From Coriaria nepalensis (Eukaryota; Streptophyta; Magnoliopsida; Cucurbitales; Coriariaceae), in the NCBI GenBank assembly GCA_027186245.1, contig CP114481.1, positions 47,027,501 to 47,091,500 on the forward strand: DNA of 64,000 bases. Direction: 5' to 3'. The notes beneath the pieces were generated by a model that made no database searches, was not told the origin of the DNA, and worked only from the letters and a program-made list of their open reading frames with translations. A program made the position numbers and the translations under genes. This document shows positions 25,683-39,200 of this stretch, in pieces. The stretch's first letter is position 1, and every line of letters starts with the position of its first letter.

Positions 25683-28600
25683 AACCTTACAATCATTTCA
25701 ATGAGTCATTTCAAGTCAATAACTTATTTCAAAGTAAGTCGAACGAATTCTATTTTTGCACGCCAAACACAAGTTTTGTGCATAACTTGCAAATGATCAA
25801 TGCAAGGAAATTGTCCATTCGTTTAAACTTAAAATCATTTCAATGAGTCATTTCAAGTCAATAACTTATTTCAAATCAAGTCGAACAAATTCTATTTTTG
25901 CACTACAAACACAAGTTTTGTGCATAACTTGCAAATGATCAATGCAAGGAATGTGTCCATTCGTTTAACCCTAAAATCATTTCAATGAGTCATTTCAACT
26001 CAATATCTTCTTTCAAAGCAATTCGAACGAATTCTATTTTTGCACTACAAACACAAGTTTTGTGCATAACTTGCAAATGATCAATGCAAGAAAAGTGTGC
26101 GTTCGTTTAACCTTAAAATTATTTCAATGAGTTAGTCCAAGTTAATAACTTATTTCAAAGCAAGTCGAACGCATTCTATTTTTGCACTACAAACACAAGT
26201 TTTGTGCATAACTCTCAAATGATCAATGTAAGGAAAGTGTCCATTCGTTTAACCTTGAAATCATTTCAATGAGTCATTTCAACTCAATATCTTCTTTCAA
26301 AGCAATTCGAACGAATTCTATTTTTGCACTACAAACACAAGTTTTGTGCATAACTTGCAAATGATCAATGCAAGGAAAGTGTGCATTCGTTTAACCTTAA
26401 AATCATTTCAATGAGTCATTTCAAGTCAATAACTTATCTCAAATCAAGTCGAACAAATTCTATTTTTGCACTACAAACACAAGTTTTGTGCATAACTTGC
26501 AAATGATCAATGCAACGAAGGTGTCCATTCGTTTAACCTTAAAATCATTTCAATGAGTCATTTCAACTCAATATCTTCTTTCAAAGCAATTCGAACGAAT
26601 TCTATTTTCGCACTACAAACACAACTTTTGTGCATAACTTGGAAATGATCATTGCATGAAAAGTGTGCTTTCGTTTAACCTTAAAATCATTCCAATGAGT
26701 CAGTCCAAGTCAATAACTTATTTCAAAGCAAGTCGAACGAATTCTATTTGTGCACTATAAACACAAGTTTTGTGCATAACTTGCAAATGATCAATGCAAG
26801 GAAAGTGTGCATTCGTTTAACCTTAAAATCATTTCAATGAGTCATTTCAACTCAATATCTTCTTTCAAAGCAAGTCGAACGCATTCTATTTTTGCACTAC
26901 AAACACAACTTTTGTGCATAACTTGGAAATGATCAATGCAAGGAAAGTGTGCATTCGTTGAACCTTAAAATCTTTTCAATGAGTCATTTCAAGTCAATAA
27001 CTTATTTCAAAGCAAGTCGAACGAATTCTATTTTTGCACTACAAACACAAGTTTTGCGCATAACTTCCAAATGATCAAGGCAAGGAAAGTGTGCATTCGT
27101 TGAACCTTAAAATCTTTTCAATGAGTCATTTCAAGTCAATAACTTATTTCAAAGGCACTCGAACGAATTCTATTTTTGCACTACAAACACAAGTTTTGTG
27201 CATAACTTCCAAATGATCATTGCAAGGAAAGTGTGCATTCGTTTAACCTTAAAATCATTCCAATGAGTCAGTCCAAGTCAATAACTTATTTCAAAGCAAG
27301 TCAAACGAATTCTATTTTTGCACTACAAACACAAGTTTTGTGCATAACTTGCAAATGATCAATGCAAGGAAAGTGTCAATTCGTTTAACCTTAAAATCAT
27401 TTCAATGAGTCATTTCAACTCAATATCTTCTTTCAAAGCAATTCGAACGAATACTATTTTTGCACTACAAACACAAGTTTTGTGCATAACTTGCAAATGA
27501 TCAATGCAAGGAAAGTGTCCATTCGTTTAACCTTAAAATTATTTCAATGAGTCATTTCAACTCAATATCTTCTTTCAAAGCAATTCGAACGAATTCTATT
27601 TTTGCACTACAAACACAACTTTTGTGCATAACTTGGAAATGATCAATGCAAGAAAAGTGTGCATTCGTTTAACCTTAAAATCATTTCAATGAGTCATTTC
27701 AACTCAATATCTTCTTTCAAAGCAATTCGAACGAATTCTATTTTTGCACTACAAACACAACTTTTGTGCATAACTTGGAAATGATCAATGCAAGAAAAGT
27801 GTGCTTTCGTTTAACCTTAAAATCATTCCAATGAGTCAGTCCAAGTCAATAACTTATTTCAAAGCAAGTCGAACGAATTCTATTTTTGCACTACAAACAC
27901 AAGTTTTGTGCATAACTTGCAAATGATCAATGCAAGGAAAGTGTGCATTCGTTTAACCTTAAAATCATTTCAATGAGTCATTTCAACTCAATATCTTCTT
28001 TCAAAGCAAGTCGAACGCATTCTATTTTTGCACTACAAACACAACTTTTGTGTATAACTTGGAAATGATCAATGCAAGGAAAGTGTGCATTCGTTGAACC
28101 TTAAAATCTTTTCAATGAGTCATTTCAAGTCAATAACTTATTTCAAAGCAAGTCGAACGCATTCTAATTTTGCACTACAAACACAAGTTTTGTGCATAAC
28201 TTGCAAATGATCAATGCAAGGAAAGTGTTCATTCGTTTAACCTTAAAATCATTTGAATAACTCATTTCAAGTCAATAACTTATTTCAAAGCAAGTCGAAC
28301 GAATTCTATTTTTGCACTACAAACACAAGTTTTGTGCATAACTTCCAAATGATCAATGCAAGGAAAGTGTGCATTCGTTGAACCTTAAAATCTTTTCAAT
28401 GAGTCATTTCAACTCAATAACTTATTTCAAAGGCACTCGAACGAATTCTATTTTTGCACTACAAACACAAGTTTTGTGCATAACTTGCAAATGATCAATG
28501 CAAGGAAAGTGTGCATTCGTTTAACCTTACAATCATTTCAATGAGTCATTTCAAGTCAATAACTTATTTCAAAGTAAGTCGAACGAATTCTATTTTTGCA

Positions 28601-29222
28601 CGCCAAACACAAGTTTTGTGCATAACTTGCAAATGATCAATGCAAGGAAATTGTCCATTCGTTTAAACTTAAAATCATTTCAATGAGTCATTTCAAGTCA
28701 ATAACTTATTTCAAATCAAGTCGAACAAATTCTATTTTTGCACTACAAACACAAGTTTTGTGCATAACTTGCAAATGATCAATGCAAGGAATGTGTCCAT
28801 TCGTTTAACCCTAAAATCATTTCAATGAGTCATTTCAACTCAATATCTTCTTTCAAAGCAATTCGAACGAATTCTATTTTTGCACTACAAACACAAGTTT
28901 TGTGCATAACTTGCAAATGATCAATGCAAGAAAAGTGTGCGTTCGTTTAACCTTAAAATTATTTCAATGAGTTAGTCCAAGTTAATAACTTATTTCAAAG
29001 CAAGTCGAACGCATTCTATTTTTGCACTACAAACACAAGTTTTGTGCATAACTCTCAAATGATCAATGTAAGGAAAGTGTCCATTCGTTTAACCTTGAAA
29101 TCATTTCAATGAGTCATTTCAACTCAATATCTTCTTTCAAAGCAATTCGAACGAATTCTATTTTTGCACTACAAACACAAGTTTTGTGCATAACTTGCAA
29201 ATGATCAATGCAAGGAAAGTGT
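23502..29222 (+). repeat. HOR of 20 monomers (2,840 bp), two units overlapping the third 23-mer
   Basis: Bases 23,502-26,382 match 26,342-29,222 at a shift of 2,840. The first unit consists of about 2.2 kb from the third 23-mer unit followed by about five monomers absent from the first two 23-mers. Those five carry CTTACAATC, GCACGCCAAACAC, TTGTCCATTCGTTTAAAC, TTAACCCTAAAATC, GAGTTAGTCCAAGTTAAT and ACTCTCAAATG. All of these recur in the second unit. The duplication must be later than the 23-mer amplification. The match stops where GTGCATTCG faces GTCCATTCG at 29,221. Confidence 0.92.
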
Positions 29223-29465
29223 CCATTCGTTTAACCTTAAAATCATTTCAATGAGTCATTTCAACTCAATATCTTCTTTCAAAGCAATTCGAACGAATTC
29301 TATTTTTGCACTACAAACACAACTTTTGTGCATAACTTGGAAATGATCAATGCAAGGAAAGTGTCCATTCGTTTAACCTTAAAATCATTTCAATGAGTCA
29401 TTTCAACTCAATAACTTATTTCAAAGCAAGTCGAACGAATTCCATTTTTGCACTACAAACACAAG
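29223..29465 (+). repeat. Link monomers between the 20-mer and 11-mer HORs
   Basis: Fewer than two monomers separate the two HOR families. They include a GAATTCCATTTTTG variant near 29,439 that becomes frequent only further right, from 36 kb. No other sequence is present. Confidence 0.65.
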
Positions 29466-32400
29466 TTTTGTGCATAACTTGCAAATGATCAATGCAAGTA
29501 AAGTGTCAATTCGTTTAACTTTAAAATCATTTCAATGAGTCATTTCAACTCAATAACTTCTTTCAAAGCAATTCGAACGAATTCTATTTTTGCACTACAA
29601 ACACAAGTTTTGTGCATAACTTGCAAATGATCAATGCAAGGAAAGTGTGCATTCGTTTAACCTTAAAATCATTTCAATGAGTCATTTCAACTCAATATCT
29701 TCTTTCAAAGCAAGTCAAACGCATTCTATTTTTGCACTACAAACACAACTTTTGTGCATAACTTGGAAATGATCAATGCAAGGAAAGTGTGCATTCGTTG
29801 AACCTTAAAATCTTTTCAATGAGTCATTTCAAGTCAATAACTTATTTCAAATCAAGTCGAACGAATTCTATTTTTGCACTACAAACACAAGTTTTGTGCA
29901 TAACTTGCAAATGATCAATGCAAGGAAAGTGTCCATTCGTTTAACCTTAAAATCATTTCGATGAGTCATTTCAAGTCAATAACTTATTTCAAAGCAAGTC
30001 GAACGAATTTTATTTTTGCACTACAAACACAAGTTTTGTGCATAACTTGCAAATGATCAATGCAAGTAAAGTGTCAATTCGTTTAACCTTAAAATCATTT
30101 CAATGAGTCATTTCAACTCAATATCTTCTTTCAAATCAATTCGAACGAATTCTATTTTTGCACTACAAACACAAGTTTTGTGCATAACTTGCAAATGATC
30201 AATGCAAGGAAAGTGTGCATTCGTTTAACCTTAAAATCATTTCAATGAGTCATTTCAACTCAATATCTTCTTTCAAAGCAAGTCAAACGCATTCTCTTTT
30301 TGCACTACAAACACAACTTTTGTGCATAACTTGGAAATGATCAATGCAAGGAAAGTGTGCATTCGTTGAACCTTAAAATCTTTTCAATGAGTCATTTCAA
30401 GTCAATAACTTATTTCAAAGCAAGTCAAACGCATTCTATTTTTGCACTACAAACACAAGTTTTGTGCATAACTTGCAAATGATCAATGCAACGAAAGTGT
30501 GCATTCGTTTAACCTTAAAATCATTTCAATGAGTCATTTCAAGTCAATATCTTCTTTCAAAGCAAGCCGAACGAATTCTATTTTTGCACTACAAACACAA
30601 GTTTTGTGTATAACTTGCAAATGATCAATGCAAGGAATGTGTCCACTCGTTTAACCTTAAAATCATTTCGATGAGTCATTTCAACTCAATATCTTCTTTC
30701 AAAGCAATTCGAACGAATTGTATTTTTGCACTACAAACACAACTTTTGTGCATAACTTGCAAATGATCAATGGAAGGAAAGTGTGCATTCGTTTAACCTT
30801 AAAATCATTTCAATGAGTCATTTCAACTCAATATCTTCTTTCAAAGCAAGTGGAACGCATTCTATTTTTGTACTACAAACACAAGTTTTGTGCATAACTT
30901 GCAAATGATCAATGCAAGGAAAGTGTGCATTCGTTTAACCTTAAAATCATTTCAATGAGTCATTTCAACTCAATATCTTCTTCTTTCAAAGCAATTCGAA
31001 TGAATTCTATTTTTTCACTACAAACACAACTTTTGTGCATAACTTGCAAATGATCAATGCAAGTAAAGTGTCAATTCGTTTAACTTTAAAATCATTTCAA
31101 TGAGTCATTTCAACTCAATAACTTCTTTCAAAGCAATTCGAACGAATTCTATTTTTGCACTACAAACACAAGTTTTGTGCATAACTTGCAAATGATCAAT
31201 GCAAGGAAAGTGTGCATTCGTTTAACCTTAAAATCATTTCAATGAGTCATTTCAACTCAATATCTTCTTTCAAAGCAAGTCAAACGCATTCTATTTTTGC
31301 ACTACAAACACAACTTTTGTGCATAACTTGGAAATGATCAATGCAAGGAAAGTGTGCATTCGTTGAACCTTAAAATCTTTTCAATGAGTCATTTCAAGTC
31401 AATAACTTATTTCAAATCAAGTCGAACGAATTCTATTTTTGCACTACAAACACAAGTTTTGTGCATAACTTGCAAATGATCAATGCAAGGAAAGTGTCCA
31501 TTCGTTTAACCTTAAAATCATTTCGATGAGTCATTTCGAGTCAATAACTTATTTCAAAGCAAGTCGAACGAATTTTATTTTTGCACTACAAACACAAGTT
31601 TTGTGCATAACTTGCAAATGATCAATGCAAGTAAAGTGTCAATTCGTTTAACCTTAAAATCATTTCAATGAGTCATTTCAACTCAATATCTTCTTTCAAA
31701 TCAATTCGAACGAATTCTATTTTTGCACTACAAACACAAGTTTTGTGCATAACTTGCAAATGATCAATGCAAGGAAAGTGTGCATTCGTTTAACCTTAAA
31801 ATCATTTCAATGAGTCATTTCAACTCAATATCTTCTTTCAAAGCAAGTCAAACGCATTCTATTTTTGCACTACAAACACAACTTTTGTGCATAACTTGGA
31901 AATGATCAATGCAAGGAAAGTGTGCATTCGTTGAACCTTAAAATCTTTTCAATGAGTCATTTCAAGTCAATAACTTATTTCAAAGCAAGTCAAACGCATT
32001 CTATTTTTGCACTACAAACACAAGTTTTGTGCATAACTTGCAAATGATCAATGCAACGAAAGTGTGCATTCGTTTAACCTTAAAATCATTTCAATGAGTC
32101 ATTTCAAGTCAATATCTTCTTTCAAAGCAAGCCGAACGAATTCTATTTTTGCACTACAAACACAAGTTTTGTGTATAACTTGCAAATGATCAATGCAAGG
32201 AATGTGTCCACTCGTTTAACCTTAAAATCATTTCGATGAGTCATTTCAACTCAATATCTTCTTTCAAAGCAATTCGAACGAATTGTATTTTTGCACTACA
32301 AACACAACTTTTGTGCATAACTTGCAAATGATCAATGGAAGGAAAGTGTGCATTCGTTTAACCTTAAAATCATTTCAATGAGTCATTTCAACTCAATATC

Positions 32401-32980
32401 TTCTTTCAAAGCAAGTGGAACGCATTCTATTTTTGTACTACAAACACAAGTTTTGTGCATAACTTGCAAATGATCAATGCAAGGAAAGTGTGCATTCGTT
32501 TAACCTTAAAATCATTTCAATGAGTCATTTCAACTCAATATCTTCTTCTTTCAAAGCAATTCGAATGAATTCTATTTTTTCACTACAAACACAACTTTTG
32601 TGCATAACTTGCAAATGATCAATGCAAGTAAAGTGTCAATTCGTTTAACTTTAAAATCATTTCAATGAGTCATTTCAACTCAATAACTTCTTTCAAAGCA
32701 ATTCGAACGAATTCTATTTTTGCACTACAAACACAAGTTTTGTGCATAACTTGCAAATGATCAATGCAAGGAAAGTGTGCATTCGTTTAACCTTAAAATC
32801 ATTTCAATGAGTCATTTCAACTCAATATCTTCTTTCAAAGCAAGTCAAACGCATTCTATTTTTGCACTACAAACACAACTTTTGTGCATAACTTGGAAAT
32901 GATCAATGCAAGGAAAGTGTGCATTCGTTGAACCTTAAAATCTTTTCAATGAGTCATTTCAAGTCAATAACTTATTTCAA
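29466..32980 (+). repeat. HOR of 11 monomers (1,565 bp), two units plus a partial third
   Basis: Units run about 29,466-31,030, 31,031-32,595 and a partial 32,596-32,980. The TTTAACTTTAAAATC marker lies at about 29,514, 31,079 and 32,644. The period is 11 x 142 plus 3 because one monomer per unit is 145 bp, with an extra CTT in ATCTTCTTCTTTC. Other shared markers are GCAAGCCGAACG, GAATTGTATT, GCAAGTGGAACGC, TTTTTGTACTAC, AATGGAAGG and CATTCTATTTTTTCAC-like changes. One visible difference is TCATTTCAAG near 29,966 against TCATTTCGAG near 31,531. Confidence 0.92.
30971..31020 (+). repeat. 145-bp monomer variant: CTT insertion, first of nine
   Basis: CAATATCTTCTTCTTTC has one more CTT than the usual form. 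It is linked to GCAATTCGAATGAATTC and CTATTTTTTCACTAC in the same monomer. The same variant starts at 32,536, 37,082, 38,931, 40,780, 44,191, 46,608, 48,741 and 54,282. Replication slippage in the CTTCTT run probably made it once, after which it spread with its neighbours. Each copy shifts the register by 3. Confidence 0.93.
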
Positions 32981-35900
32981 AGCAATTCGAACGAATTCTA
33001 TTTTTGCACTACAAACACAAGTTTTGTGCATAACTTGCAAATGATCAATGCAAGGAAAGTGTCCATTTGTTTAACCTTAAAATCATTTCAATGAGTCATT
33101 TCAACTCAATCACTTATTTCAAAGCAAGTCGAACGAATTCTATTTTTGCACTACAAACACAAGTTTTGTGCATAACTTGCAAATGATCAATGCAAGTAAA
33201 GTGTCAATTCGTTTAACCTTAAAACCATTTCAATGAGTCATTTCAACTCAATATCTTCTTTCAAATCAATTCGAACGAATTCTATTTTTGCACTACAAAC
33301 ACAAGTTTTGTGCATAACTTGCAAATGATCAATGCAAGGAAAGTGTGCATTCGTTTAACCTTAAAATCATTTCAATGAGTCATTTCAACTCAATATCTTC
33401 TTTCAAAGCAAGTCGAACGCATTCTATTTTTGCACTACAAACACAACTTTTGTGCATAACTTGGAAATGATCAATGCAAAGAAAGTGTGCATTCGTTTAA
33501 CCTTAAAATCATTTCAATGAGTCAGTCCAAGTAAATAACTTATTTCAAAACAAGTCGAACGAATTCTATTTTTGCACTACGAACACAAGTTTTGTGCATA
33601 ACTTGCAAATGATCAATGCAAGGAAAGTGTGCATTCGTTTAACCTTAAAATCATTTCAATGTGTCTTTTCAACTCAATATCTTCTTTCAAAGCAAGTCGA
33701 ACACATTCTATTTTTGCACTACAAACACAACTTTTGTGCATAACTTGGAAATGATCAATGCAAGGAATGTGTGCATTAGTTTAACCTTAAAATCATTTCA
33801 ATGAGTCATTTCAAGTCAATAACTTATTTCAAATCAAGTCGAACAAATTCTATTTTTGCACTACAAACACAAGTTTTGTGCATAACTTGCAAATGATCAA
33901 TGCAAGGAAAGTGTCCATTCGTTTAACCTTAAAATCATTTCAATGAGTCATTTCAACTCAATATCTTCTTTCAAAGCAATTCATACGAATTCTATTTTTG
34001 CACTACAAACACAACTTTTGTGCATAACTTGCAAATGATCAATGCAAGGAAAGTGTCCATTCGTTTAACCTTAAAATCATTTCAATGAGTCATTTCAAGT
34101 CAATAACTTATCTCAAATCAAGTCGAACAAATTCTATTTTTGCACTACAAACACAAGTTTTGTGCATAACTTGCAAATGATCAATGCAACGAAGGTGTCC
34201 ATTCGTTTAACCTTAAAATCATTTCAATGAGTCATTTCAACTCAATATCTTCTTTCAAAGCAATTCGAACGAATTCTATTTTTGCACTACAAACACAACT
34301 TTTGTGCATAACTTGGAAATGATCAATGCAAAAAAGTGTGCTTTCGTTTAACCTTAAAATCATTCCAATGAGTCAGTCCAAGTCAATAACTTATTTCAAA
34401 GCAAGTCGAACGAATTCTATTTTTGCACTACAAACACAAGTTTTGTGCATAACTTGCAAATGATCAATGCAAGGAAAGTGTGCATTCGTTTAACCTTAAA
34501 ATCATTTCAATGAGTCATTTCAACTCAATATCTTCTTTCAAAGCAAGTCGAACGCATTCTATTTTTGCACTACAAACACAACTTTTGTGTATAACTTGGA
34601 AATGATCAATGCAAGGAAAGTGTGCATTCGTTGAACCATAAAATCTTTTCAATGAGTCATTTCAAGTCAATAACTTATTTCAAAGCAAGTCGAACGCATT
34701 CTAATTTTGCACTACAAACACAAGTTTTGTGCATAACTTGCAAATGATCAATGCAAGGAAAGTGTTCATTCGTTTAACCTTAAAATCATTTCAATGACTC
34801 ATTTCAAGTCAATAACTTATTTCAAAGCAAGTCGAACGAATTCTATTTTTGCACTACAAACACAAGTTTTGTGCATAACTTCCAAATGATCAATGCAAGG
34901 AAAGTGTGCATTCGTTTAACATTAAAATCATTTCAATGTGTCATTTCAACTCAATATCTTCTTTCAAAGCAAGTCGAACGCATTCTATTTTTGCACTACA
35001 AACACAACTTTTGTGCATAACTTGGAAATGATCAATGCAAGGAATGTGTGCATTAGTTTAACCTTAAAATCATTTCAATGAGTCATTTCAAGTCAATAAC
35101 TTATTTCAAATCAAGTCGAACAAATTCTATTTTTGCACTACAAACACAAGTTTTGTGCATAACTTGCAAATGATCAATGCAAGGAATGTGTCCATTCGTT
35201 TAACCTTAAAATCATTTCAATGAGTCATTTCAACTCAATATCTTCTTTCAAACCCAGTCGAACGCATTCTATTTTTGCACTACAAACACAACTTTTGTGC
35301 ATAACTTGGAAATGATCAATGCAAGGAAAGTGTGCATTCGTTGAACCTTAAAATCTTTTCAATGAGTCATTTCAAGTCAATAACTTATTTCAAAGGCACT
35401 CGAACGAATTCTATTTTTGCACTACAAACACAAGTTTTGTGCATAACTTGCAAATGATCAATGCAAGGAAAGTGTTCATTCGTTTAACCTTAAAATCATT
35501 TCAATGACTCATTTCAAGTCAATAACTTATTTCAAATCAAGTCGAACAAATTCTATTTTTGCACTACAAACACAAGTTTTGTGCATAACTTGCAAATGAT
35601 CAATGCAAGGAATGTGTCCATTCGTTTAACCTTAAAATCATTTCAATGAGTCCTTTCAACTCAATATCTTCTTTCAAAGCAATTCGAACGAATTCTATTT
35701 TTGCACTACAAACACAAGTTTTGTGCATAACTTGCAAATGATCAATGCAAGAAAAGTGTGCATTCGTTTAACCTTAAAATTATTTCAATGAGTTAGTCCA
35801 AGTCAATAACTTATTTCAAAGCAAGTCGAACGCATTCTATTTTTGCACTACAAACACAAGTTTTGTGCATAACTTGCAAATGGTCAATGTAAGGAAAGTG

Positions 35901-36264
35901 TCCATTCGTTTAACCTTGAAATCATTTCAATGAGTCATTTCAACTCAATATCTTCTTTCAAAGCAATTCGAACGAATTCTATTTTTGCACTACAAACACA
36001 ACTTTTGTGCATAACTTGCAAATGATCAATGCAAGGAAAGTGTCCATTCGTTTAACCTTAAAATCATTTCAATGAGTCATTTCAACTCAATATCTTCTTT
36101 CAAAGCAATTCGAACGAATTCTATTTTTGCACTACAAACACAACTTTTGTGCATAACTTGCAAATGATCAATGCAAGGAAAGTGTCCATTCGTGTAACCT
36201 TAAAATCATTTCAATGAGTCATTTCAACTCAATAACTTATTTCAAAGCAAGTCGAACGAATTCC
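32981..36264 (+). repeat. Irregular satellite mosaic, no complete HOR seen
   Basis: About 23 monomers keep the register but not one repeat order. A stretch near 34,080-34,900 resembles the 23-mer HOR (AACTTATCTCAAATC, GCAACGAAGGTG, TTTTGTGTATAAC, CATTCTAATTTTGC) but with monomers missing between. Near 33,520-33,800 it carries AAGTAAATAACTTATTTCAA and CATTAGTTTAACC types related to 44-49 kb. Near 35,790-35,930 it carries GAGTTAGTCC and ATGGTCAATGTAAGG types. It looks like a border zone where pieces of neighbouring HOR families meet. Confidence 0.75.
34326..34336 (+). other. Single-base deletion in a monomer (141 bp)
   Basis: AATGCAAAAAAGTGTGC here stands where the related monomers read AATGCAAGAAAAGTGTGC, so one base is missing beside an A run. 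From this point the register is shifted by -1 relative to the CTT insertions. The spacing of the insertion-bearing monomers at 32,536 and 37,082 (4,546 = 32 x 142 + 3 - 1) confirms it. Confidence 0.88.
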
Positions 36265-39200
36265 ATTTTTGCACTACAAACACAAGTTTTGTGCATAACT
36301 TGCAAATGATCAATGCAAGGAAAGTGTCCATTCGTTTAACCTTAAAATCATTTCAATGAGTCATTTCAAGTCAATAACTTATTTCAAATCAAGTCGAACA
36401 AATTCTATTTTTGCACTACAAACACAAGTTTTGTGCATAACTTGCAAATGATCAATGCAAGGAAAGTGTCCATTCGTGTAACCTTAAAATCATTTCAATG
36501 AGTCATTTCAACTCAATAACTTATTTCAAAGCAAGTCGAACGAATTCCATTTTTGCACTACAAACACAAGTTTTGTGCATAACTTGCAAATGATCAATGC
36601 AAGGAAAGTGTCCATTCGTTTAACCTTAAAATCATTTCGATGAGTCATTTCAAGTCAATAACTTATTTCAAAGCAATTCGAACGAATTCTATTTTTGCAC
36701 TACAAACACAAGTTTTGTGCATAACTTGCAAATGATCAATGCAAGGAATGTGTCCACTCGTTTAACCTTAAAATCATTTCAATGAGTCATTTCAACTCAA
36801 TATCTTCTTTCAAAGCAATTCGAACGAATTGTATTTTTGCACTACAAACACAACTTTTGTGCATAACTTGGAAATGATCAATGCAAGGAAAGTGTGCATT
36901 CGTTTAACCTTAAAATCATTTCAATGAGTCATTTCAACTCAATATCTTCTTTCAAAGCAAGTGGAACGCATTCTATTTTTGTACTACAAACACAAGTTTT
37001 GTGCATAACTTGCAAATGATCAATGCAAGGAAAGTGTGCATTCGTTTAACCTTAAAATCATTTCAATGAGTCATTTCAACTCAATATCTTCTTCTTTCAA
37101 AGCAATTCGAATGAATTCTATTTTTTCACTACAAACACAACTTTTGTGCATAACTTGGAAATGATCAATGCAAGGAAAGTGTGCATTCGTTTAACCTTAA
37201 AATCATTTCAATGAGTCATTTCAACTCAATATCTTCTTTCAAAGCAAGTCGAACGCATTCTATTTTTGCACCACAAACACAACTTTTGTGCATAACTTGG
37301 AAATGATCAATGCAAAGAAAGTGTGCATTCGTTTAACCTTAAAATCATTTCAATGAGTCAGTCCAAGTGAATAACTTATTTCAAAACAAGTCGAACGAAT
37401 TCTATTTTTGCACCACGAACACAAGTTTCGTGCATAACTTGCAAATGATCAATGCAAGGAAAGTGTGCATTCGTTTAACCTTAAAATCATTTCAATGAGT
37501 CATTTCAACTCAATATCTTCTTTCAAAGCAAGTCGAACGCATTCTATTTTTGCACTACAAACACAACTTTTGTGCATAACTTGGAAATGATCAATGCAAG
37601 GAATGTGTGCATTCGTTGAACCTTAAAATCTTTTCAATGAGTCATTTCAAGTCAATAACTTATTTTGAAGGCACTCGAACGAATTCTATTTTTGCACTAC
37701 AAACACAAGTTTTGTGCATAACTTGCAAATGATCAATGCAAGGAAAGTGTCCATTCGTTTAACCTTAAAATCATTTCGATGAGTCATTTCAAGTCAATAA
37801 CTTATTTCAAAGCAATTCGAACGAATTCTATTTTTGCACTACAAACACAAGTTTTGTGCATAACTTGCAAATGATCAATGCAAGGAATGTGTCCATTCGT
37901 TTAACCTTAAAATCATTTCAATGAGTCATTTCAACTCAATATCTTCTTTCGAAGCCAGTCGAACGCATTCTATTTTTGCACTACAAACACAACTTTTGTG
38001 CATAACTTGGAAATGATCAATGCAAGGAAAGTGTGCATTCGTTGAACCTTAAAATCTTTTCAATGAGTCATTTCAAGTCAATAACTTATTTCAAAGGCAC
38101 TCGAACGAATTCTATTTTTGCACTACAAACACAAGTTTTGTGCATAACTTGCAAATGATCAATGCAAGGAAAGTGTCCATTCGTTTAACCTTAAAATCAT
38201 TTCAATGAGTCATTTCAAGTCAATAACTTATTTCAAATCAAGTCGAACAAATTCTATTTTTGCACTACAAACACAAGTTTTGTGCATAACTTGCAAATGA
38301 TCAATGCAAGGAAAGTGTCCATTCGTGTAACCTTAAAATCATTTCAATGAGTCATTTCAACTCAATAACTTATTTCAAAGCAAGTCGAACGAATTCCATT
38401 TTTGCACTACAAACACAAGTTTTGTGCATAACTTGCAAATGATCAATGCAAGGAAAGTGTCCATTCGTTTAACCTTAAAATCATTTCGATGAGTCATTTC
38501 AAGTCAATAACTTATTTCAAAGCAATTCGAACGAATTCTATTTTTGCACTACAAACACAAGTTTTGTGCATAACTTGCAAATGATCAATGCAAGGAATGT
38601 GTCCACTCGTTTAACCTTAAAATCATTTCAATGAGTCATTTCAACTCAATATCTTCTTTCAAAGCAATTCGAACGAATTGTATTTTTGCACTACAAACAC
38701 AACTTTTGTGCATAACTTGGAAATGATCAATGCAAGGAAAGTGTGCATTCGTTTAACCTTAAAATCATTTCAATGAGTCATTTCAACTCAATATCTTCTT
38801 TCAAAGCAAGTGGAACGCATTCTATTTTTGTACTACAAACACAAGTTTTGTGCATAACTTGCAAATGATCAATGCAAGGAAAGTGTGCATTCGTTTAACC
38901 TTAAAATCATTTCAATGAGTCATTTCAACTCAATATCTTCTTCTTTCAAAGCAATTCGAATGAATTCTATTTTTTCACTACAAACACAACTTTTGTGCAT
39001 AACTTGGAAATGATCAATGCAAGGAAAGTGTGCATTCGTTTAACCTTAAAATCATTTCAATGAGTCATTTCAACTCAATATCTTCTTTCAAAGCAAGTCG
39101 AACGCATTCTATTTTTGCACCACAAACACAACTTTTGTGCATAACTTGGAAATGATCAATGCAAAGAAAGTGTGCATTCGTTTAACCTTAAAATCATTTC

